Position numbers and translations under genes: made by a program
Shown: positions 21,462 through 29,678 of the stretch, in pieces
Position numbering within the stretch: the first letter of the stretch is position 1
Layout of the letters: every line of letters begins with the position of its first letter
The notes under the pieces: model-generated
Databases searched by the model: none
What the model was told of the DNA's origin: nothing
What the model saw: the letters and a program-made list of their open reading frames with translations, nothing else
Assembly: GCA_964534605.1 (NCBI GenBank)
Contig: CAZHOS010000010.1
Location: 1 to 29,678 of the forward strand
Direction of reading: 5' to 3'
DNA length: 29,678 bases
Source: CAZHOS01 sp964534605
GTDB lineage: Bacteria > Patescibacteriota > Saccharimonadia > Saccharimonadales > VXPC01

Positions 21462-23453
21462 TTAGATTCCTCCTGCGTTATGCTTTACGTGGATCAACCG
21501 AGCTTCCTTGCCCAGTAAGCGACTACGGGAGTACAGGTAGCCAACGACGCCGAAGGCTAGGAACCCGACAGCCATTGTTGAGCCAGGACCAGTTCGTGGT
21601 AGCTGGGTCACGTTAGCTATCTGTTCTACGCTTTTGGTGACAGTACGAGGTAGTGATATCTCGATCGTGTTGCCAAAGGTGTTATTGATTTTGAGGTCAA
21701 AAGAGATATTTGGATCAGAGGCTGATGAAGGCGTGCTAGGGATTGGGTTTTTAACGCGAGCACGGAAGGTCTTAGAGATCGTTTCGCCAGGCCTTACGTC
21801 TACGTCGGGCCATGATAAGATCCTGTTTTCTGCGTTGAATGAGCCACCGCCATCGTCTGTGATATCTGCGTACTCGAGTAGGTCGTGAATGTCATCAATA
21901 AACTGCTGGTTAAGGGCTGGTGCATCTCCTTGATTACTAATACTGATCGTAAAGCTTAGTTCGTCTCCACCTTGTGCTGTTGATCCATTTGCATCATCGA
22001 TGTTTCTAGTAATATTGCTCACTGCTTTGGATCTAACTGGTATAGGCAGAATCTCTTCAGGCTCTACTGGATCGACTATCTGTGAGCAGAGGTGAGTGTT
22101 TCCGGCTATACCTTCTGCAACTACAGGGCGAACATCCACACGGAAGCTTCCTTCGATGAATGACCTAGTGTACTCATGCATCGTCGCCTGAGGGTCGATG
22201 GATATGGTATCTATCACAGCTCCGTCAATGAGGTATTCCAGTGCACTTACTGACGCACCTTCTTCTATGTCTAGGGTGGTCTTGAACCGATAGGTATTCC
22301 AGGCGGTCCTCTCTAGGATATCGAGGCTTTGGCAGCTAACGATACTAGTATTCTCTACTGTAATAGGGTCCGGTTCTGGGACTACACAGCTTTGGTTGTA
22401 GGGGATTTCCTCACCGTTACAGGTCTGGGTACAGCCAGCTACGCCATTTGCTGGCAGCGGTAGTCCGCTATCTGGACATGTCGGTGTTTGTACTCTTACA
22501 CATGTCGTCTCATCACGTGGGTTAAAGATAACCTGCTCTGCATTAGTGCCGTTTACAGTAGCCCTGTTGCAAACTTGAGACACAGTTACGTCTTCGTTAA
22601 GCTTAAGGCGCAGTTTAATAATTTTGTATTCAGTACTGGGGGCGAGAGTATTTCCTGTCGTTTTAGGTATCCAGTGTAGTTCATTGTCTCCTCTTCGAAT
22701 GAATTCCATACCAGAGCTTTCTTCTGATACGAAGGTAAAGTTGCTATCGACGATGTCACTAACGGATACTCCCTCGGCAACCCCAGACCCTGTGTTGCGA
22801 TAAAGAATCGAGTAATCGGCTACGCTGCCGGCAGTTGTGACTCTTTCGCTTTCTAGTCTTTTAATGACTTCAAGCTTCGGCTCTTTTTCCTCGGTCTCCA
22901 TAACGACGTTGCCACAACCCTCGAGCAGTAACCAGAACTGCTCACCGCGGGAGTTAGTGCCCTCTATAGCGGCAAAGTTTACGTTACCCCAAGTACTAAG
23001 TGGTCGTTCATAGATTCCACCGTTTACACCGCCAGTAATAGGCACCCACGTATCTACGCCTCTACTCTGGAATCTTCCCGTAGAGAATAGCTCTTCGCCA
23101 TCAGAGTGATGAAGTGTTGTAGCCGTTGCATCAACAATGTTCTGACGGGTTATTCCATAGTGGTTGTAGATGGCGCGTATATCGTTGCGGCCAATAGGGT
23201 CAGAGTTGTTGTCCCAGGCATCGAGGATGTCCTGCTTGCTAGATCCTCCAAAGACTATATCGTTTTCGCTCGTAGCGATAGATGCTTGAGGGGGAGAGAT
23301 AACAACGAAAGACTGCAAGGCAAATGCCAACGCCATAATTATGAAGCCAATACGTCTAAGACTCTCTTCGGCCGATAGTCTTTTGGCGTAGAAAGCTAGG
23401 TCGCCAGCTAGGCTGGGGCTAAAGGGGAGATTAGAGACAATTTTTCTGAACAT
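21462..23453 (-). CDS. LPRTG-anchored surface protein with DUF11-like repeats
   Basis: The 663-residue protein has an N-terminal membrane segment (about 35-54) serving as signal anchor or signal peptide. The ectodomain includes at least two DUF11-like beta domains (KRLESERVTTAGSVADYSI… near 188, and SISNQGDAPALNQQFIDDIH near 507) and a short cysteine-rich patch (about 325-350). The end is a cell-wall sorting signal: LPRTG (618-622), a hydrophobic helix and a basic tail. LPxTG proteins are attached by sortase; none is in the window. The tail past the helix is long for a sorting signal (about 22 residues). A TATAAT lies 20 nt before the ATG and the leader is A-rich without a Shine-Dalgarno sequence. 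It could mediate contact with a host cell. Confidence 0.85.
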   Translation of the reverse strand: MFRKIVSNLPFSPSLAGDLAFYAKRLSAEESLRRIGFIIMALAFALQSFVVISPPQASIATSENDIVFGGSSKQDILDAWDNNSDPIGRNDIRAIYNHYGITRQNIVDATATTLHHSDGEELFSTGRFQSRGVDTWVPITGGVNGGIYERPLSTWGNVNFAAIEGTNSRGEQFWLLLEGCGNVVMETEEKEPKLEVIKRLESERVTTAGSVADYSILYRNTGSGVAEGVSVSDIVDSNFTFVSEESSGMEFIRRGDNELHWIPKTTGNTLAPSTEYKIIKLRLKLNEDVTVSQVCNRATVNGTNAEQVIFNPRDETTCVRVQTPTCPDSGLPLPANGVAGCTQTCNGEEIPYNQSCVVPEPDPITVENTSIVSCQSLDILERTAWNTYRFKTTLDIEEGASVSALEYLIDGAVIDTISIDPQATMHEYTRSFIEGSFRVDVRPVVAEGIAGNTHLCSQIVDPVEPEEILPIPVRSKAVSNITRNIDDANGSTAQGGDELSFTISISNQGDAPALNQQFIDDIHDLLEYADITDDGGGSFNAENRILSWPDVDVRPGETISKTFRARVKNPIPSTPSSASDPNISFDLKINNTFGNTIEISLPRTVTKSVEQIANVTQLPRTGPGSTMAVGFLAFGVVGYLYSRSRLLGKEARLIHVKHNAGGI

Positions 23454-23473
23454 TTTTTTTGTACGTTTTGTTT

Positions 23474-23479
23474 ATTATA
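23474..23479 (-). promoter_or_regulatory. -10 element (TATAAT) of the surface-protein operon
   Basis: On the minus strand TATAAT ends 20 nt before the ATG at 23453; the short leader is A-rich. Confidence 0.5.
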
Positions 23480-23585
23480 TAGAGAACATAACCATTATGG
23501 CACTAGTTATCGATTATGGCAACATTTTTGTGTTCTCTTCAGAAGGTTAATCGTTGTAGTTTGATCATATGGAGTGCTACCACCC

Positions 23586-23614
23586 TTGATAGTCCTATCC
23601 ACCTGGCGTATAAT
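23586..23614 (+). promoter_or_regulatory. Promoter of gyrB-gyrA
   Basis: TTGATA (23586-23591) and consensus TATAAT (23609-23614) are 17 bp apart. The start near 23621 gives a leader of about 24 nt. Confidence 0.75.
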
Positions 23615-23644
23615 CCCAGGCTGATAAGAGCAAGAGAGGGAATT

Positions 23645-25609
23645 GTGGCTAAAAAACCATCCACTGATTATGATTCTGGTTCGATCCAAGTCCTGGAAGG
23701 GCTAGAGCCTGTACGCAAACGACCAGGCATGTATATAGGTAGCACCGGCATAGACGGCTTGCACCATATGATCAAAGAGGTCGCAGACAACGGTATTGAC
23801 GAAGCGATTGCTGGACATGCATCTGAGGTGAAGGTTGTTATTCTTGAAGACGGTGGAATAAGAGTCGAAGACGACGGTCGCGGCATACCGGTTGATAAGC
23901 ACAAGAAGACAGGCGTCAGTACACTAGAGACCGTTTTAACCATCCTGCACGCTGGTGGTAAATTTGGCGATGGTGGCTACAAGGTTTCTAGCGGACTACA
24001 CGGTGTTGGTGTCAGCGTAGTAAACGCACTTTCCGAAAAACTTGTTGCAGAAGTATATAAAGACGGGAATCACTACAGGCAAGAATACAAAAAAGGCGCC
24101 CCAGTAGCAGCTATCAAGAAGGTCGGCAAAACTGATCTGCAAGGTACAGCCATTAGTTTTTGGCCTGACACCAGCATTATGGCGAAGGAGCCATTTGAGT
24201 ATGACTGGGTCATAGACTACCTAAGACACCAGGCTTATCTCACAAAAGGTGTTAGGACAACTATCGTCGATGAACGTACTAGTCAGCGTAGTTCATTCTA
24301 TTTTGAAGGAGGGATTCAGTCGTATGTACGTCACTTAAACCTAGGAAAAGAAGTTGTCGGGGACAAAGTATTCTACGCAGAAAAAGCCATAGATGACGTT
24401 ATGGTTGAAGTTGCGCTGCAATACAACGATACGTATAACGAAACGGTTAAAGCGTTTGCTAACAACGTGTTTAACCCTGGCGGCGGTACGCACCTAGTTG
24501 GCTTCCGTACGTCATTAACTCGCGTACTAAATGAGTACGCCCGCAAGAACAGTCTACTAAAAGAGAAAGAAGACAATCTAACTGGCGATGATGTGCGCGA
24601 GGGCTTAACGGCGATCATCTTGGTCAAAATCCCAGACCCGCAGTTTGAGGGCCAGACAAAGAATAAGCTTGGTAACCCAGAGGTGCGCGGTTGTGTCGAG
24701 AAGGTAACGAATGAATACCTTTCCTACTTCCTAGAAGAGAATCCATCCATAGCTAAAGGTATTATAGGTAAAGCGATTCTGGCGGCCAGGGCACGCAAAG
24801 CTGCACGTGCTGCTAGAGACAATGTTATCCGCAAAGGTGTGCTTGACGGTGCCAGTATGCCTGGTAAGCTTTGGGACTGTTCTAGTCGCACACCAGCAGA
24901 CAGCGAAATATTTATCGTAGAGGGTGACTCTGCAGGTGGATCGGCAAAGACCGGACGTGATGCCAAAAGGCAGGCTATCTTGCCGTTAAGAGGTAAGGTG
25001 CTTAATGTCGAGCGTGCTCGGTTAGACAAGATGCTCAATAACAAAGAAATTGTGGCGCTTATCAAGGCTATGGGCGTCGGCATCGACGAGCAATTCGATA
25101 TCGATGGATTGCGCTACCACAAGATAATCATCATGACAGACGCCGACGTCGATGGATCCCACATTGCGACACTGCTGATGACGTTCTTTTACCGCTATAT
25201 GCGTGAGGTTGTCGAGGGCGGATACCTGTATCTGTCTCAGCCACCAACGTATGGCATTAACATCGGTAAAAAGATCGAATACATCTTTGATGACGCAGGC
25301 TTAGACACGAGAATCGATGAGCTTATCCAGCAGCGCAAAGATAAGGGTACGAAAGTCGACAAGGATGCAGATCGCATCAAGCAGGCCGGCATATCATCTC
25401 TGACTAGGTTTAAGGGTCTTGGTGAAATGGACGCGGACCAACTGTGGGAGACGACCATGGATCCAGAGGCAAGGGTATTGCTCCAGATCAATATCGAAGA
25501 TGCCGAGAAGGCAGACGCTGTGTTCTCGAAGCTTATGGGCGACGACGTCGAGCAGCGCAAGAATTTTATCCAAACACACGCTAAATTTGTTAAAGACTTG
25601 GATATCTAG
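23645..25609 (+). CDS. gyrB: DNA gyrase subunit B
   Basis: GyrB supplies the ATPase and metal-binding parts of gyrase. The start is taken as GTG at 23645 after AGAGAGGGA, since the promoter lies between it and the more distant ATG at 23516. That gives 654 residues, the short form without the insert of E. coli GyrB. GHKL ATPase motifs are EVADNGIDEA, VEDDGRGIP and GLHGVGVSVVNALS. The TOPRIM domain has EGDSAGGSAKTGRD, PLRGKVLNVE and TDADVDGSHI. The C-terminus QRKNFIQTHAKFVKDLDI is the usual GyrB end. gyrA follows 9 bp later with its own Shine-Dalgarno sequence. The gene lies head to head with the surface-protein gene. Confidence 0.97.
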   Translation: MAKKPSTDYDSGSIQVLEGLEPVRKRPGMYIGSTGIDGLHHMIKEVADNGIDEAIAGHASEVKVVILEDGGIRVEDDGRGIPVDKHKKTGVSTLETVLTILHAGGKFGDGGYKVSSGLHGVGVSVVNALSEKLVAEVYKDGNHYRQEYKKGAPVAAIKKVGKTDLQGTAISFWPDTSIMAKEPFEYDWVIDYLRHQAYLTKGVRTTIVDERTSQRSSFYFEGGIQSYVRHLNLGKEVVGDKVFYAEKAIDDVMVEVALQYNDTYNETVKAFANNVFNPGGGTHLVGFRTSLTRVLNEYARKNSLLKEKEDNLTGDDVREGLTAIILVKIPDPQFEGQTKNKLGNPEVRGCVEKVTNEYLSYFLEENPSIAKGIIGKAILAARARKAARAARDNVIRKGVLDGASMPGKLWDCSSRTPADSEIFIVEGDSAGGSAKTGRDAKRQAILPLRGKVLNVERARLDKMLNNKEIVALIKAMGVGIDEQFDIDGLRYHKIIIMTDADVDGSHIATLLMTFFYRYMREVVEGGYLYLSQPPTYGINIGKKIEYIFDDAGLDTRIDELIQQRKDKGTKVDKDADRIKQAGISSLTRFKGLGEMDADQLWETTMDPEARVLLQINIEDAEKADAVFSKLMGDDVEQRKNFIQTHAKFVKDLDI

Positions 25610-25618
25610 GAGGAAGAC

Positions 25619-28198
25619 ATGGCAGATAAAACTACAGACAACACAACTCCAGAGCCCCAGATAGTTAGCACCGGGTCTACCAGCGACCGGGTTAGCAGCA
25701 TCACGAAGGTGATGGAGGACAGCTTCCTTCGTTACTCTATGAGCGTTATCGTATCGCGTGCGCTGCCAGACGTGCGCGACGGTCTAAAGCCTGTGCACCG
25801 CCGTATTCTTTATTCTATGGACAAGAACGGCATCCGTAGCGGCAGCAAGACAGTTAAAAGTGCTCGTATCGTCGGTGACGTCATGGGTAAATATCACCCA
25901 CATGGTGACGGTGCTATTTATGACGCAATGGCCAGATTGGCCGTCGATTGGTCCACCCGCTACCTACTTGTAACAGGCCAGGGTAACTTCGGTACTATGG
26001 ACGGTGATCCGCCAGCAGCTAGTCGTTATACAGAGGCCAAGCTCAACAAGCACGCCGAGGCGTTGCTAGAAGATCTAGACAAAGAAACAGTAGCCTTCAG
26101 GGACAACTACGACGGTAGCGAGAGCGAGCCGGAGGTTCTGCCGGCTAAGCTGCCTAACCTGCTCCTGAATGGACAGATCGGCATAGCTGTTGGTATGGCG
26201 ACCAGCATACCCCCACATAACCTCAATGAGGTTATCGATGCCACTCTAGAGTTGGCAGACAACCCAGAGGCGACCCTAGATGACCTCATGGGTCACATCA
26301 AGGGGCCAGACTTCCCAACGGGCGGCATCGTTTATGGCGGCGAGAATATGCGCTCGGCCTATGCAACCGGTAAGGGTAGCGTCGTTATTCGTGGCCGTGC
26401 ACTTATAGAGGAACGCAACAAGCAAGGTGCACACAGGATCGTCATAACTGAGGTGCCCTACACAGTTAACATGAGCACTCTCATCGAAAAGATGGCCGAG
26501 CTAGTTAACGACAAAAAGATAGTCGGCATATCCGACATACGCGACGAAAGCTCACGCGGCGAGGTCCGGATTGTTGTTGATCTAAAGAAAGACGCCTACC
26601 CCAACAAGATCCTGAACCAGCTTTACAAGCTTACTCAGCTGCAGACGTCCTTCCACTACAATATGCTGGCGCTTGTAGACGGCATACAGCCACGTGTATT
26701 GGGTCTGGGTGATATTCTGGGTGAATATTTGGCACACAGAAAAGTTGTCGTTACGCGCCGTACAGAGTACGAGCTAAAGATCGCCAAAGCTCGCGAGCAT
26801 GTGCTGGACGGCCTGATGATCGCCCTCGACAACATCGACGCAGTAATCGCAACAATTCGCAGCAGCGAGACAACCGATGACGCACGCGCTAACTTGATGA
26901 AGAAATTCAAGCTGTCAGAGATCCAGGCTAACGCCATCTTGGCTATGCAGCTGCGTAGCTTGGCTGGGCTTGCACGCAAAACTCTCGAGGAAGAGCTGAA
27001 GGAGCTAAAGTTGACTATCTCGCATCTAGAAGGCCTGCTGGCGGATGACAGCAAGATACTTGGTGTCATCAAAGACGAATTAACGGAGATGAAGGACAAG
27101 TTCGGCGACGAGCGCAAGTCCGAGTTAATTAACCAAGAGCTCGGCAAGCTAAGTGACGAAGACTTGATACCGAACGAGCAGGTTGTAGTTACCCTTACAA
27201 CAGCCAACTACATCAAGCGTAGCCCAGTAACCGACTATAAAAAACAGGGCAGGGGCGGCAAGGGTCGAAGAGGCATGTCTACCCGCGAGGAAGACATTAT
27301 CCAGCAGATGGTCTTTACCTCAACTCACGACTACCTACTCTTCTTCACCAACAAAGGCCGAGTCCTGCGTCTAAAGGGCTATGATATCCCAGCAGCCAGC
27401 CTAAATGCCAAGGGAGTAGCAATCGTTAACCTTCTGCAGCTGCAGCCCGAGGAGACAGTGTCGGCTATATTCAAGATGGACGCCAAGAACGAGCAAAACG
27501 GATTCTTGTTTATGTGTACGACCAAAGGTGTAGTAAAGAAAACATCGTATGAACACTATAAGAACGTTAGACAGAACGGCCTTATCACTATAAACCTGGA
27601 CGCTGGGGACGAGCTAAAGTGGGTGAGATTTACAAGTGGTGATGACGAGGTTGTCATTAGCACCAAGCAAGGTCAGGCTATGCGATTCCACGAGCAAGAC
27701 GTCAGACCGATGGGCCGCACAGCACGCGGTGTACGAGGTATAAGACTGCGGACAGATGATGCAGTGATCGGCATGGACATTGTTCGCCCAGACGCTTCTA
27801 TATTTGTCATTAGTGAGCTGGGTTACGGCAAACGGACCAAGATTGCCCAGTTTACTCGGCACAAGCGAGGCGGAGTAGGTATACGGGCAGCGACAGTCAA
27901 CAAGAAGACCGGCGAGATGCGAGCAGTACGTAGTCTACGGCCTGGCGCTAGTGAGGTAATAGCTATATCGAAGAACGGTCAAACTATTCGTCTAGGATTA
28001 AAGGATATATCGAGTCTTGGTAGAACTGCACAGGGCGTGCGTATTATGCGCCTTAATGCCGGGGACGAGGTCGTCTCGGTTGTCATGGTCATGGAACCAG
28101 AAGAAGATAGCGAGGAGGACGACTCTACTGCCTCTGCAAAGAAAGCGCCTAAGAAGCCGGCTAAAAAGCCTGCACCCAAGAAAAAGAAAGCTAGTTGA
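25619..28198 (+). CDS. gyrA: DNA gyrase subunit A
   Basis: GyrA cuts and rejoins DNA. AGGAGG lies 6 nt before the ATG. In 859 residues it shows the helix-turn-helix region GDVMGKYHPHGDGAIYDAM (86-104), catalytic Y137 in SRYTEAKL, and the gyrase-defining GyrA box near 541 (QGRGGKGRRG), which separates it from ParC. Six-bladed C-terminal repeats follow. The position equal to E. coli Ser83 is Gly98, and Asp87 is kept as Asp102, so quinolone binding through the water-metal bridge should be weakened. The tail is unusual: an acidic stretch, EPEEDSEEDDS, then a lysine-proline-rich end like histone H1 tails. It overlaps the next gene by one base in a TGATG junction. Confidence 0.97.
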   Translation: MADKTTDNTTPEPQIVSTGSTSDRVSSITKVMEDSFLRYSMSVIVSRALPDVRDGLKPVHRRILYSMDKNGIRSGSKTVKSARIVGDVMGKYHPHGDGAIYDAMARLAVDWSTRYLLVTGQGNFGTMDGDPPAASRYTEAKLNKHAEALLEDLDKETVAFRDNYDGSESEPEVLPAKLPNLLLNGQIGIAVGMATSIPPHNLNEVIDATLELADNPEATLDDLMGHIKGPDFPTGGIVYGGENMRSAYATGKGSVVIRGRALIEERNKQGAHRIVITEVPYTVNMSTLIEKMAELVNDKKIVGISDIRDESSRGEVRIVVDLKKDAYPNKILNQLYKLTQLQTSFHYNMLALVDGIQPRVLGLGDILGEYLAHRKVVVTRRTEYELKIAKAREHVLDGLMIALDNIDAVIATIRSSETTDDARANLMKKFKLSEIQANAILAMQLRSLAGLARKTLEEELKELKLTISHLEGLLADDSKILGVIKDELTEMKDKFGDERKSELINQELGKLSDEDLIPNEQVVVTLTTANYIKRSPVTDYKKQGRGGKGRRGMSTREEDIIQQMVFTSTHDYLLFFTNKGRVLRLKGYDIPAASLNAKGVAIVNLLQLQPEETVSAIFKMDAKNEQNGFLFMCTTKGVVKKTSYEHYKNVRQNGLITINLDAGDELKWVRFTSGDDEVVISTKQGQAMRFHEQDVRPMGRTARGVRGIRLRTDDAVIGMDIVRPDASIFVISELGYGKRTKIAQFTRHKRGGVGIRAATVNKKTGEMRAVRSLRPGASEVIAISKNGQTIRLGLKDISSLGRTAQGVRIMRLNAGDEVVSVVMVMEPEEDSEEDDSTASAKKAPKKPAKKPAPKKKKAS

Positions 28199-28635
28199 TG
28201 GAGCTGGGGGGGTTAATCTACTTCATCACCCCGGTCACCGGCTGGCTATGCGCTCAGGGCGCTAAATTCTTCCTGAGTCTTAAGGACGATGGGCTAAGCT
28301 GGTCAGACCTGTTTGCGTCTGGTGGCATGCCAAGCTCCCACAGCTCCCTTATCTCGTCGGTAACGACGGTTATCGGACTTTCAGAAGGCTTTGACAGCGC
28401 AGTCTTTGGCCTTAGCCTGGCATTTCTGGGTGTGGTTATGTATGACGCTATTGGTGTGCGCCGTGCGACTGGTATGAACTCGGAGGCAATCAAGCATCTA
28501 TCGAAGCAGGCAGGTGTTAAAAACAAGATAAACGACGATTACTTGTCTCATGGTCATAGCCCCAAAGAAGCGGCCGCAGGCGCGGCACTGGGCATCGTAG
28601 TTGGCATCGTTGTACATACTCTAATTGGCGCATAA
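28198..28635 (+). CDS. Divergent PAP2 family (DUF212, YuiD-like) membrane protein
   Basis: The 145-residue protein has the divergent phosphatase motifs of DUF212: GGMPSSHSS (near 42) for the Ser-His part, MYDAIGVRR (near 81) for the middle part and GHSPKEAAAGAALGIVVG (near 118) for the end. Three to four hydrophobic segments span it. Relatives in Bacillus (YuiD) and plants are acid-phosphatase-like; their substrate is not firmly known, with lipid phosphates such as undecaprenyl-PP a common guess. The ATG overlaps the gyrA TGA (TGATG), so it is coupled to gyrase synthesis. A TTG one codon earlier is an unlikely alternative start. Confidence 0.9.
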   Translation: MELGGLIYFITPVTGWLCAQGAKFFLSLKDDGLSWSDLFASGGMPSSHSSLISSVTTVIGLSEGFDSAVFGLSLAFLGVVMYDAIGVRRATGMNSEAIKHLSKQAGVKNKINDDYLSHGHSPKEAAAGAALGIVVGIVVHTLIGA

Positions 28636-28658
28636 TTAGTGTGTAATTTACTACAAAG

Positions 28659-28687
28659 TTGACTAAACTGTTCCAAAGGAGTAATCT
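28659..28687 (+). promoter_or_regulatory. rRNA operon promoter
   Basis: TTGACT (28659-28664) and TAATCT (28682-28687) are 17 bp apart. The start near 28694 lies about 220 nt before mature 16S. A weaker second candidate, TTGAGG to TAATTT, lies nearer the gene (about 28824-28851). Confidence 0.6.
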
Positions 28688-28693
28688 TATTTA

Positions 28694-28913
28694 GTTCTCG
28701 AGGTGAGATTTGCAAGACGCAAGGGTACGCGACACAACGCCTACTTAAGCAAGCAGTTTTATCAGAAGAACGTTCATTGAAATTTTGGTTGTGTAATGTC
28801 AACGTTAATTACTTTTGTTTGGCTTGAGGCCAACTTAAGATGACATAATTTTTAACCAGATTTCTGCAAAGAGATCTGGCAGTAAATAATCATTGGGTTT
28901 CAAGACCAAACTT
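28694..28913 (+). other. 16S rRNA leader
   Basis: The leader has hairpins TTGGC/GCCAA (28819-28833) and a 10-bp stem CCAGATTTCT/AGAGATCTGG with a GCAA tetraloop (28856-28879). These are likely processing or antitermination structures. I see no clear boxA, and no protein gene. Confidence 0.5.

Positions 28914-29678
<765 letters not shown>

Noticed and set aside
23516..23644. Longer gyrB starting at ATG 23516
   Set aside because: A consensus promoter (TTGATA, 17 bp, TATAAT) lies inside this extension, and GyrB homology begins just after the GTG at 23645.

Overview
This window reads as part of a Patescibacteria (CPR) chromosome, most likely Candidatus Saccharibacteria. The partial 16S gene at the right end has the CPR-like stretch around E. 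coli 515-580 (…TTTACTGGGCGTAAAGAGTTGCGTAGGCGG-type, seen here in pieces). TGA is used as an ordinary stop, which argues against the Absconditabacteria/Gracilibacteria code. Genes are compact, often overlap, and biosynthetic pathways are absent. The phylum call is inference; no database was searched.

Layout, left to right. 1-330: tRNA-Asp(GTC) on the minus strand behind a hairpin-rich leader. 333-2299: a small membrane protein and a membrane glycosyltransferase. 2304-3164: an NrdR-like repressor with an NrdR-box-like operator on its own start, then a self-contained 34-codon gene. 3165-4430: tgt (tRNA guanine transglycosylase) and tRNA-Val(GAC). 4594-7971: a small-RNA candidate, then thrS, an alkyltransferase-like gene and miaA; thrS has a leader that folds like a translational T-box. 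7992-11213: a methyltransferase, an HTH plus nucleotidyltransferase-like protein, a degenerate MBL-fold protein, rpmB and a site-2 protease homologue. 11214-11672: a multibranched RNA candidate and tRNA-Pro(GGG) with a duplicated 3' end. 11710-13570: a YdcF/SanA-like protein, an RNase H protein and rnpB. 13596-16209: infC-rpmI-rplT, with an ATT start for infC, and comM. 16210-17243: about 1 kb without a protein gene but with two promoter-to-terminator RNA units. 17244-20815: a membrane protein, a linker protein and a large VirD4/TraG-like ATPase. 20876-23453: an LPRTG-anchored surface protein and a membrane partner. 23645-28635: gyrB, gyrA and a divergent PAP2-family protein. 28659-29678: an rRNA promoter, leader and the first ~765 nt of 16S rRNA.

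Two initiation styles coexist. Many first-in-transcript genes have a -10 hexamer only 6-12 nt before the ATG, so their mRNAs should be leaderless or nearly so. Genes inside operons, and genes with regulatory leaders, carry clear Shine-Dalgarno sequences. Most of the window is translation and RNA-processing machinery (ThrRS, MiaA, Tgt, IF3, L20, L28, L35, RNase P RNA, three tRNAs, 16S). Two substrates sit near their enzyme type: tRNA-Asp is a standard Tgt target.

The most notable observations are the T-box-like thrS leader, the cluster of short RNA units with matching promoters and terminators, the leaderless promoter pattern, the stop-codon-in-loop hairpin between thrS and the next gene, and a substitution in the 530 loop of 16S rRNA that falls under the common 515F primer.
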